From contig CM029124.1 in assembly GCA_016859345.1 (NCBI GenBank), positions 19,618,480 to 19,682,479 of the forward strand: a stretch of DNA of 64,000 nt, read 5' to 3'. This DNA is from Istiophorus platypterus (taxonomy: Eukaryota; Chordata; Actinopteri; Istiophoriformes; Istiophoridae). The position numbers and the translations under genes were made by a program. Shown here piece after piece: positions 40,232 to 50,500 of the stretch. Positions within the stretch are counted from its first letter, which is position 1. Each line of letters starts with the position of its first letter. The notes under the pieces were generated by a model. That model worked only from the letters and a program-made list of their open reading frames with translations, had not been told where the DNA came from and did not search any database.

Positions 40232-40560
40232 GTCGCCGCGGCGAACTCTCACCCGAAATCCTCCCTTCCGTTGTCTGCTCCGCAGGAAAGTCGCCTCCCG
40301 CAGCTGCTCCGAGTCCTCGGCTCCTCGTCTACATGCCGCTATCGGGCACGGCAGCGAGCTAACCCCGATCCAGGAAGTGGCCAGGCGGCTTCACGCAGCT
40401 GCGCGCCGCCTGCGCATGTGTAGATTTGACAGGGCTGTGGATGGGGCCCGTCGTCCGACGATCCCGTCGTTCGCGCTGCGCCGCATGCGTCGCAGATCTG
40501 ACGTGTTTCGTGGACGCGGGAGCGGCGCACGTTTCTTACACTTACAACCGGGTGAATTTA
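40030..40560. promoter_or_regulatory. sgpl1: CpG island at the sgpl1 promoter
   Basis: CpG dinucleotides are dense here (many cgc, gcg and ccg words) compared with the AT-rich flanks. It covers the M-D-Y-W start exon (40220-40231) and its 5'UTR. Two plus-strand frames of about 130 codons (40031-40423 and 40230-40619) overlap in different frames and are expected by-products of high GC. Confidence 0.75.
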
Positions 40561-42013
40561 GCCAAGGGCTGATGCTGCGTTCAAGGGGTCTTCTCGAACT
40601 CCAACGCCCGGACGTATGAGAGACTTTAGTTAGAAAGATAACAGAAACCAGGACCAGAGCCCGGATTTTAGAAGTAATACGATCATGAGTTCAAGTCCAT
40701 TCTGCCCCCGAAGTATTTGATTAGACGCAAATCAGTTTGTTTTTTTTTACATTATTTGATTTTTTCTTTTGCATTCAGTTTATTTCTTCTTAACAGGTCT
40801 ATTGTATTATCTGTACATTTTATTTTCTGACATCATCTTTTCATGCGCTAAGTCTTTTTGACCATGTCTTTTTTTTTCTCGTAAGCCAACATTTCTGAAA
40901 TGGTTTATTTACCCCAGTACGTGGAACAATTTTCTCAATCCATGGACCATAGAAATACCAAGTTCTTAGATTTATCCCCAAAAATTCGAAATGATCAGTT
41001 TTGGATATACATTGTTTTACCTGGATGTTACACAAATTAAGGGGCGACAATAAATTCTTTAATTCTTTACTCTTTACTTATTAACCCAATTATTTGGCCT
41101 AAAAGTGGTCAGAACTGTAAAAAGAGGAACCAAAACACAAAGCACAAAGCAGTATTTTGATGATAGCTACGACTCTGACTATAACAACTAGTATGATGGT
41201 TTAACAGGTATTTTTATGAACCACATGGTTAAAGAGCTACTCTCTCTGAGCTACTTTTTTGTGAACAGAAAATGCTCGCGGGTGTGAAATTGATGTTTAT
41301 TAATGAATACAGCTGTTGCGTACAAAAAAAACAAAACAAAAAAAAAAAACGAAAAAAATGTGACCATTAAACAGACAGCCGTGTATCTGTTATGTCCTAA
41401 GTTTGGGGAATGGTGGTAATTCTGTGGTACACCCGGATTCACAACGGAGTCGGGTTGTTCACCTTTACTCTACTTATAGTGTCTATATTTCCGACCTCCC
41501 TGGAAGGCATCAATCGGTGTCGATTTAGTAATGACGTATAATGTTGTTTTGTGTGTAGGAGCGTTAACGGCGCCTCAGAGCAGCCGAACAGCGGCACTGC
41601 AGTTGTTGATCCCACAACAAGATATGCATCTTCTACCTGAGACAGATTCAAGTCTTTTAGAGGGAATCGGTGTTCTTTCTTTTTAATATTAACTCAGCCG
41701 TTTAACCGATTGCAAAAAGTGAACTTCTACCACTGAACCGACTCATCTAATTACCTGGGGTATAATATGGATGGGACGGCATTTTTGACAATAAGTGACA
41801 AGCGCGTCCCGCGCTGCTCACGGCGGCGGTGACCGTCTGCTATAATGCATGCTTCTGATTATTATCCCTGATGCAGGCAGGTTGGTAGTCTTGGTTAAGG
41901 TCTATGTATTTAAAGAGCCCTCGATAATTTGTGCATCATGTTTGCATCATACACCTCTGAAATCCAAGTGCGCGTTTGGAAAAGTACCAAAATGGAATGT
42001 TTTATCTGTTACC

Positions 42014-42056
42014 CCCCCCCCCCCAACACACACACACACACACATACACACACAAA
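42014..42056. repeat. Poly(C) plus (CA)n simple repeat
   Basis: A run of 13 C is followed by interrupted CA dinucleotides. Confidence 0.9.
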
Positions 42057-44240
42057 CAATTGTACATTTAAGTTTATTATAATTTCTTGTGACTTTAATA
42101 CAGAGGTTATCATTCTGCCTACAACAAACGATCCATTCTTCCACTGATTTCACCGTTAACTCTGATTTACTAGAGCTGTGAGGGAAAAATGCAAATTTGC
42201 TGTCAAAATGACGAATCAGTGTGTTTCATTTATTGATTTTTTTTTTTGTTGGCAGCCGGTGGTCGTTAATGTTGTGTTTTATTCAGTGTCAGTGCATAAT
42301 ACTGAGAAATGAAACAAGGTAATGGTTAATTAGAGCCAATTGTTTTCTGCACACTTAACAGCAGTTATGTACAAATCTACTGAATCTCGCTGCAGACCAT
42401 CTTTCAAATGAACATCCCATAAGAAACACCTCCTGGTACATAAGCTATTTAATTGAAAAACCAATGTGTTGACCTTCAAATCATAAATTTATAGATGACT
42501 TAAAGGTAGATTTCTTCTGAGGACTCCATCCATTTCCATCCATTATTTTTCCTTTTCATCCACAAAGAGCCACTAATGAACATGAAGTTGAACATTGCAA
42601 ACACGCTATCACACGAAATAAAAAAAAACATTCTGCATTAGTTAAGAAGGTGAAAGGGGCCGACTTGCAGCCACATCCCTATTCGAATTTTCAATTTTTA
42701 CAAAAAGACAAACTGTCTCCAAAGGACGGCTATTCCACTGTAATTGGTGTACACTGTCTTCAAAAGCTGAGGTGAGAGGTACAATGCATTGCCTGTGAAA
42801 GGAAACTCCAAAGCACATTAAAAGTGAATTACTTCTTGTTACAAGTGTGCTCGGGGTCATTCTGGTCACGACGCGCGCACCTCTCCAAAAGCGCACACGT
42901 CTCCAAAGGCGCACTTACTACTTTCTAAAAGGCAGTCACATTGTTGAGGGGTTTCACAAGAGGTGTACATATGGCATCCGGGTTGCAATTAAATGTTTTT
43001 AAGATGTTTTTCCTTTCTTGAAGAAGTTTCCTTTTTCTTTTTTCTCTCTCCCGGCAGCTCTTTGCCAGAAAGAACAAGAGGAGGGGGGCACATTGAATGG
43101 CTTCGCTGCTAGTTTGGGATGACAACAATCTGGTCAGCGAGTTGTTGGACTTTGATTGCCCCCCTCAAAACGTCCTTCAAACAAAAAGCTGAAGACGAAA
43201 ATAAAGCCCCACCTGGTACCTCTGTTTGCTAAAATAATAATAAATAGATTTCGTTTAATAAATAAGCACAGGAGACTGTAAAGTGAAGTAGCAGAGGATG
43301 TATTAATCAGGAGAATCAGGCAGGTATCACCTGCTTGCTCAGTTTATTGTTAAATATTGTTAAATCACTTTTCGCACCAAGTCTGCTCCGATATCTGCTA
43401 TTTCCACAGCAACTGGGCGCTTATGTTTGCCTACACTTTGCATAACAAACAGGACACTACAGCACGCTGATAAAAATCAAGGAGAGAGACTGACAACTTC
43501 AAACCCACACCTGTCCATGATATCCGAATATGGATTTGGCATCAATGATTATTTGTAAAGTGGTAATATTTAGTTTACTTTAGACTTTTCGTGCCTTTTA
43601 TAACAGCAAGGCACCATCTCCCGACTCACTAGTGTATTTGTCCAGTTTTATTGAAAGCATATGGTTATCAGATTGTTCCCAAAACACATATTTAGACAGA
43701 AAGTTAAGGAGAGCTTTATGTGATCCTTTGTTGGCAATTGTAAATCATGTTTGAGCTCTGCCACACTCCCCCTCTCCCCCACGCCAGAGCAGAAACGTGT
43801 CTGCATATCGCTGACACATTTTACTTATCTTTAACTTCGTACAGTTAACGTTATGGTATAAAATTGTAATGCGCCAGAGTTGTGGCGATAGTGGATGTGT
43901 TTTTGGGGATGCCATGGCGCACAGATATATGCCCACATTAAAGAGGAAATCGAGCTTTTATTGTTGTGACACACAACATGACCCTTTGTACTATTAGTTC
44001 GCACTACAGGTTTCATTCTGCCACACCGCCTTTGATCGGTGGACACATGCGTAATTGTGTTTGTCCATATAACGGAGCTCTGCGCTCTAACGCAGTAAGC
44101 AAAAATTTGTCCATATATGTATGGCATCAAAAATGAAATCTTTCTTTGAATTAGGCAAGGTTTTTTTGAGCTAACACATCGACAAGACGTTCCTTATAAC
44201 TACTTTCGCCAATTCTCAAGAAAGAGCCATTTTACAGAAG

Positions 44241-44256
44241 GTTAAAGTTCTTTAAC
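44241..44256. promoter_or_regulatory. HNF1-like palindrome
   Basis: GTTAAAG and CTTTAAC form a perfect 7-bp inverted repeat with a 2-bp spacer, close to the HNF1 consensus GTTAATNATTAAC. It lies 16 bp from a CACGTG E-box and about 1.75 kb before the neurog3 start codon. HNF1B is a known activator of mammalian NEUROG3; binding here is inference. Confidence 0.3.
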
Positions 44257-44271
44257 GCCGACCTTATCAGC

Positions 44272-44279
44272 TCACGTGA
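44272..44279. promoter_or_regulatory. TCACGTGA E-box palindrome
   Basis: A perfect 8-bp palindrome of the CLEAR/USF/MiT type (TCACGTGA) in the sgpl1-neurog3 gap. Short enough to arise by chance. Confidence 0.3.
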
Positions 44280-44964
44280 TAGGCGTAGGAATACGCAACT
44301 GCGTACTTAATAATAAACAATTTAATTTGCAGATAATCGTGGTGAGGCTGTCGTTTTCACGCCTGCTTTCAGTGCGGAGGTGCACCTGAGGTCGATTCTA
44401 GAAGCCACTTTTCCAAGTTAGCACAACCACTGTGTGCCCTGCGCGGTATGTGCCAACATTGGGAGTGCGTAAAATGTGGCATGACACGTACCCATTCAGG
44501 ACAGAGCTCTGCTAACACTTGCAAAAGCAACTCGCACCTTGTTCTTCAGAATATTAAAGTAACGTATTGATATTTACCCTGATTTCATAGTTTTTCTCAT
44601 AAAAAAGAAACGATACCCGGCCTCATTATAACTATTTATCTTTTTGTTTATTAACATGGAAATTCAGTGTGAATCGTGAAAAGGTTCTACAGCCTTTACA
44701 ACTTCCAGCGGGGCTCGGCAGCCACCATATGCACTCCTTTCCACCGTGTTTTGTGTTGTTTTTTTTTTTTTGTTTTGTTTTTGGTTTTTGTTTTTACCGA
44801 GTTTAGTTAAGATGAAGAATTTCTGTGCGTAAAAGGGACCTTTGTGTTTCTCCGCAACTGAAACATCACGCTGAGCAGCAAAATATGGCGCGTTATTACC
44901 AAGCTATCCAGCATCGACATCGTAAGGTAACAATTTGTATATCTTAATTGTAAATGTAAATGTA

Positions 44965-45016
44965 AATAATAATAATAATAATAGTAGTAATAGTAGTAGT
45001 AGTAGTAATGATGATG

Positions 45017-45084
<68 letters not shown>

Positions 45085-45108
45085 GGTAATAATAATAATA
45101 ATAATAAT
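44965..45108. repeat. (AAT)n microsatellite
   Basis: About 140 bp of AAT/AGT/GAT trinucleotides, with a nearly pure AAT core at 45017-45082. It produces the poly-Asn, poly-Ile and poly-Leu frames on both strands. It ends about 370 bp before the neurog3 TATA box. Confidence 0.97.
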
Positions 45109-45401
45109 GGAAACCTCAACACAAAAGCTAAGAGGCAGCAGTGGTCCTGCATCCTGTATGATTTACAAATATTGCTTCAGATATTTTACAAAATAGGCCA
45201 TTTCTGGAATTTGATGTTTGATATTCATTTTACCAGAAAATTAAGTTGGATCTCACTCAAGCTATAAAATATGACTATCGTCCGAACCTGGCATACATTT
45301 GTTGGACTCCACTACACATGTGTTCAATTGAAAATTGCAAAGAACACACAAAGAAATACAGTACTGTGAAGAATGAGAGAGGGAGTGGGTGAAGGACGCG
45401 C

Positions 45402-45611
45402 CGTCTGGGCGCTGATTGGCCACTTGACAGGCGCTGTTGTTTCAGGCTTCCACCGGGCATAAAGATAAGATAAAGGCCATATAAAATGACAGAGATGCGC
45501 ATCCATCCTTCACTGTCAGCTGCCCCGTCTGCTGCCTCCAGCTACAAGAGAGGATTAACAAGGACGACTGGCTTTGCCTTTATCCAAGCATCCCCTTTCA
45601 CCTGTACAGAA
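45402..45611 (+). promoter_or_regulatory. neurog3: neurog3 core promoter and non-coding exon 1
   Basis: An inverted CCAAT box (gattggcc, about 45412-45420), an E-box-like cacttg just after it, and GATA-like agataagat precede a TATA box TATAAAA at 45480-45486. Transcription should start near 45510. A consensus donor gtaagt at 45612-45617 and an acceptor tcgcag at 45981-45986 define a 5'UTR intron ending three bases before the start codon, the same layout as mammalian NEUROG3 (coding sequence wholly in exon 2). Confidence 0.65.
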
Positions 45612-45989
45612 GTAAGTGCAGAAAATATACCCATCCACATAAAGTTTTTTAAAATCTGCCATCTAAACTTTTCCAGATAGATTTTTCTTCTATAGTAGTG
45701 TAGTTGTATACCTCCTTTTATCACTTCCATCATTTAAAGATTTAAAAACCTCCACTGGAAAAAAAGGGGAATTACCTCAGTACTGTGGCAGATTTGAAAC
45801 AAGGGAGTGTTGTTTTCAGACTGTAAAGTAAAGCAAAAAAAATAGATTTTTTTAAACACAAATCTTGATTAAATGACTGTTTTCGCACTGCACATCTTTG
45901 TCAAATTAGCAGTAAGAGCTCTGATAATTGTGGCCTGCAGCAGAGTTTTGATTGAAATTGATAAATATCCATCAATTTAATCGCAGAGG

Positions 45990-46625
45990 ATGTCCCCTAC
46001 AGTGCGGTGCGAACCCGGTGAAATGCGCACATCCAAAGTCTCAGCGCCACTCTGCAACCCGGCGCATGCAGCCGGCGACACTTCAGAAGACTCCGGTAAA
46101 AGCTGTCATCTAAAACCACCGTCCGTTTCCGGAGGGGGGGCGTCCTCGGGAAAGCATCCACAGCACAAACCCAGATGCGAGCGGTCCGGACAGCGGGGCC
46201 GGCGCAGGATGAAGGCGAACGACAGAGAGCGCCATCGGATGCACAACCTGAACTCGGCGCTGGACGCGCTGAGGAGCATCCTGCCCGCGCTGCCCGACGA
46301 CGCCAAGCTGACCAAGATCGAAACCCTGCGCTTCGCCCACAACTACATCTGGGCCCTGACCGAGACTCTGCGCATGGCCGACCAGCAGGGACGCGCGGCG
46401 GACTACCTGCCCGCGGCGTCGGAGCTCAGGAGCCCGTCGAGCGTCTCATCTGCAGAGTCTGGTTACGTGACCTCAGCTGACTTTGACCCAAGAAATTCCT
46501 ACACGTCGTTTAATGAAATGAGCTGTAAAATCGTTTCAAGAGGTGAACCCAGCACTATTCCTATCACCTTTTATCTCCAGTCTCTATGTGGTGAAAGTAA
46601 TCGCTGCCACACTTGGCAGTATTGA
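45990..46625 (+). CDS. neurog3: Neurogenin 3, bHLH transcription factor
   Basis: This proneural class II bHLH factor pairs with E proteins on E-boxes. In vertebrates it drives endocrine fate in pancreas and gut, and neural fate. The CDS is intronless, 211 aa (human 214). The N-terminal third is Ser/Pro/Gly-rich. The basic region starts near residue 71 (RRRMKANDRERHRMHNLN), helix 1 is SALDALRSILPAL, the loop is PDDAKLTK, and helix 2 is IETLRFAHNYIWALTETLRM. The LRFAHNYIWALT signature places it in the neurogenin group, and FAHNYIWAL together with the sgpl1/pcbd1 neighbourhood points to NEUROG3 rather than 1 or 2. The basic region has His82 in RERH where mammalian neurogenins have Asn. Frames of 76-101 codons on both strands inside it come from its high GC content. 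Confidence 0.95.
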   Translation: MSPTVRCEPGEMRTSKVSAPLCNPAHAAGDTSEDSGKSCHLKPPSVSGGGASSGKHPQHKPRCERSGQRGRRRMKANDRERHRMHNLNSALDALRSILPALPDDAKLTKIETLRFAHNYIWALTETLRMADQQGRAADYLPAASELRSPSSVSSAESGYVTSADFDPRNSYTSFNEMSCKIVSRGEPSTIPITFYLQSLCGESNRCHTWQY

Positions 46626-47139
46626 TTTTTTAAAGATGTCCTTTACTTCTATAAGGAACTGTAACCGGTGAAAATAATGAGTACCTACACATAAATGTCA
46701 TATAGAGAAGAAAACTGCTGCTGCCCTGCTCCCCACGGCTGGAAAACCTATGGACGTGCGGCGCTTTATCAGTGACGCCGCAGCAGGTGTTTCCTCATCA
46801 GCAACCAAGGTGCAGGGAAGTCTCTAATCGAGCTCTCTGATTGGCCAGAAATCAGCCCATCCAAAGCAGCGTAGCAGCATCTTCTGCCTTTCGTCCCCAT
46901 TTACTCTTTAAAAGGGACTAAAAGCGGGGTTCACAATCAGTCACAAAGTAGAATCCATGTCAAAGATGAAGTAATTTTACAGAGTAAGCTATAACGATCA
47001 TCAGAAGAAAGTTCTGTGTGTTGGAAAATGCTTTCATGACAAGAGAATCGGAAGACGAGAACTGCTTTAAAGCATTTATTTGGCAATGGTATTCAAATGT
47101 GGTTTTAAACATTTTTTTTGCGGCATAAAAGTATGATTA

Positions 47140-47145
47140 TTTATT
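47140..47145 (-). terminator. pdlim1: Candidate pdlim1 poly(A) signal (AATAAA)
   Basis: The plus strand reads tttatt, about 420 nt past the pdlim1 stop codon. A second hexamer at 47075-47080 is a back-up. Confidence 0.5.
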
Positions 47146-47149
47146 ATTT

Positions 47150-47155
47150 AATAAA
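47150..47155 (+). terminator. neurog3: Candidate neurog3 poly(A) signal (AATAAA)
   Basis: Canonical AATAAA 525 nt past the neurog3 stop codon, only four bases from the opposite-strand hexamer of pdlim1. Confidence 0.6.
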
Positions 47156-47562
47156 GCTGTAGAAAACAGGTAGTCTCCCAGGGGTGAAAAGTAGTCTGGC
47201 TTTCCACGGTTTGCATGATTCAAAAGAGCATATTGAACATGTAAAAAGACAAACATTATTAAAAAACAGTAGCTGTCATTCGAATAGAAAATATTTTTAG
47301 GGAGAGAAAAATGAATGTCATCATCTCATAGTATTCATTCATTTTCCTTTTTTGTAGAAGCCAAAGTTAATGTGCAAATTAACATCTTGGAACATGTAGT
47401 TCTTTACTGTCCTGCCTACCAGTGAATGTACTGAAGCAAAATGCGAGAAAAAAAACCATTTTATAGTCTCATGAGTAGCATGAGCGAAATGTTGTAATGT
47501 CTTGGATTATGTCGTGGCATCCTATAGTAGCGTGCAGTCCGAGGCTGAGCTCAGCGAGCACT

Positions 47563-50500
47563 CTACTTGGGGAAGACTGTGACCACGTCGTAGCCCTCGG
47601 GCGGAGTCACTCGCTCCCGTGCGTGCTTCTCACAATAAATCTGGTCCTCCACAAAGAAATGTCCCTTCTGTTTGAGATTGACATCGCAGTCTGTGCAGGT
47701 GTAGCACTCAGGGTGACGGAACTTGTCCCTCAGCTTCACCACCACCCCCCTGGAATGAATATATAAAGATTGTGTTAAGCTTCATATACACAGAACTCTG
47801 CTCTTATTATGTGCCCTGTAAAAGGTTAGGAGCTACACTACATAACTAAATCTATTTGGACAAACTGACTTTTCACCCATAAGTGACTGTTTAATGTCCA
47901 TGGGCTTTAGAACATGTTAATCTACTGCTATAAGAGCCTTAACTCTTCTGGGTGGGGTAGGGGGTTCTCACCAGATCTCTGGACCTGGCTGCAGAGAATT
48001 GTTCCCAATCAGCCACGATAACGTTAGTGAGGTCAAACATTGATGTAGGTTAAATAAAGACCTGGCTCGCAGCCTGAGTTTCAGTTCTCTTCGGAAGTGT
48101 TGGATGGGGTTGAGGTCAGGGGTCTGTGCAGGGATGGCATCACTGTCGTGTTGTAAAAGGATGGGGCTTTTTTTATGCTTTCTAACTCTCCAACTAGAGA
48201 GGTAGTAGTTTATGGTTAGTGTCTTAATCCCTAAGCTACTGTGGTGCCTTACATGAGACCATATAGAGTCCTGTATGTCATAACAAAGCCATACAGATTC
48301 TCATATACTGTTGCCTATGAAATACATCCTTGGGTGGTCTGTAGAAAGTGAGTCCTAAGCTGAACCAGGGTCTCTTGCTACCACAGACATTTTTATGCAA
48401 TTTACGCAACCAGTTAAATATGTAGAAATGATTAAGTTCATTTTCATACTTTTCAAAACGGCAGACTTTACAAACACTAACAATTCTGTTGTACACTAAT
48501 TCACAAGACAATTGGCAGAGTTAACATTGCAAGAGCTAAAAGAAAACAAAGTTGTTGGTATTTTGACCATATTTTCTCATATTTTAAATCTCTAACAATT
48601 AGAGTTTGTTTGCTTGCTGGACTCTGGGAAGCTTTTGGTGCATAACCACCCCCTAGTGAGTATTTGGATCATAACTAGACTGGGCATGAGCAAACATATT
48701 AATTATACAGTCTGTTGAAAACCCTCTGCCTCGAATAACTATGTAGATTTTTAGGGACACTGAATCCAAAACAGAAAATGAGTCCTCTTAAATTAAGAAA
48801 TGGTGGCACTGAAAATATTGATGGGGAAAATGAAGAAATTGAAGTTAATTTCAGGGCAAGATTAAAAAAAAAAAAACAAAAAACAACAACAAAAACCTAA
48901 CAACAACCACAAAAAACAAAAACTTGGAGGCACAGGGCTTCAAGAAACGAGCTGTGGACTGAGGGCCGTGTGGTCTTTACTAAATTAAGCCACAAGGAGG
49001 AGACAAACTCCTAAAAAAGACAATAACACTCCAGGGTCGTCTGTGTTTCATAACAACATCTACTCACAAAGAAGGATAAATGGCACCATCAAACATCAAT
49101 GACTCTCCTGATTGTAAAGTTGATCACATATCTGTATACTAAAGTGAAGATAAAACACTATCTGTAAAACATAAGCACAAAGGAATCATAAAACACTTAC
49201 ACAATCCCAGATCCGCATTTGTCACAGATGGGTAACTTCTCTGCATTTCCCACTGATGATCCTATCTTTGTTGTGGGTGCTTTCACACTCCTGAACCCTG
49301 ATGGTTTATCAGAGTCACCTACAAACAGAACACACTGAAAATCTCAAGATACTTTTTGTGGCTTCACTAGTTTTACACACATCTATGTTTCTTTTCACAT
49401 TAGTACTATGTCATTTTAAGCAATGAGTCATCAGGAATACACATTCTCACATAGCCAGATAAATGTGCGTATTCAAAGCCATACAATATAAAGGGGGAAG
49501 TCCTTGTTTGGCCTTTGCGGAAGCCGTGAGTAATAAGTGGGACCTGTACCTGTCTCAAGAATCTCCTGAAGCACCTTGAATGAAGCAGACTGTCGAGGAG
49601 GCTCATCAGACTCTTGGTTCTCCTGCAGCATCTTGTAGACCTCTGAGTCTGCTGCCACAGGCGGCCGCTTGCCTGTCGTCGATGGATCTGATGGAGCTCT
49701 ACAAAGTGTTCATTTCAGTGAGTCTCAGGAGGCAGAACCTTGTCTTTTCATTATCCTTAATGTTGATACATAAAAGCCATAGAAGTTCAAGAGATCACAA
49801 AACCTGAGCATGACTGAATTGTAGGAAAAAAGTCTTAATAGTGTAAGGCAGTTTCATATTGTGTTATATTGTCATCTTTTCCTGGCCTAAAGGCGCAAAC
49901 ATTTTCCTGTTTTAATTTGATTATAACTGAGAGAACTTACTTTTGAGAGCTTACCTCAATCTTGCAAAGGCAACTCCTACTCAGCAAACTAATCAAAAAT
50001 CAATGAGAATCAACTTATTCTTGCAGTTAGAAGCCGACCAATCAATATTGGAGGGTTTTCAGTCAAAAAAATAAATTATTCCTTCTTTTAAGATTAAAAG
50101 ACATAGGAACTCTTCAAAATATACTTTTAAAAGAGTGATTTTGAATTGAATATTTTTAACTCAAGAGTATGTAGAGTAAAAAAAGTAGCTTCAATTTTAA
50201 AGTAAAAAAAAGGTGCAAATAATGTTTAATAGTAGAAAAATCTCTTGGGGGTTTATTTCAACAATAACAAACTTGATATATCAAATGTTTAGCTAAAACA
50301 TGTAAGCAACCTCAAGAGCAGTGGAGCATATTGTTATGCTTTGACCCGCTCTATCTAATTTAAAGGAGATGGTATATGGACACACTTTTGATTTGAAAAA
50401 GTAGAGGGGAAAAGGGAGCTGGGTAAGAGTCATGCAGTATGCACACTGGGTCACACATGCAAAGAAAACACTACGGGAATACAGCTAACATTTACAATCA

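Larger units (their letters stand above)
40561..45400. promoter_or_regulatory. sgpl1-neurog3 intergenic region
   Basis: About 5 kb without a recognisable exon on either strand. As the 5' flank of a developmental bHLH gene it is the obvious place for neurog3 enhancers. Visible items: a CA/polyC microsatellite (42014-42056), a palindromic HNF1-like site (44241-44256), a perfect TCACGTGA palindrome (44272-44279), T-rich runs near 44760-44800, and a long AAT repeat (44965-45108). Frames such as 41439-41651 and 43831-44130 on the minus strand have no supporting motifs. Confidence 0.5.
46626..47562. other. Shared 3' flank of neurog3 and pdlim1
   Basis: The two genes converge here, with 937 bp between stop codons. 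It should hold both 3'UTRs. Poly(A) hexamers for each strand lie side by side at 47140-47155. A second minus-strand AATAAA is at 47075-47080. Confidence 0.6.

Noticed and set aside
40031..40619. Two plus-strand frames of about 130 codons rich in Arg, Ser and Ala
   Set aside because: Overlap each other in different frames inside the sgpl1 CpG island; high GC alone explains the lack of stops.
44904..45267. Poly-Leu, poly-Asn and poly-Ile frames
   Set aside because: Products of the AAT microsatellite.
46106..46480. Overlapping frames on both strands inside neurog3
   Set aside because: Shadows of the GC-rich bHLH exon; only the 45990-46625 frame has conserved motifs.
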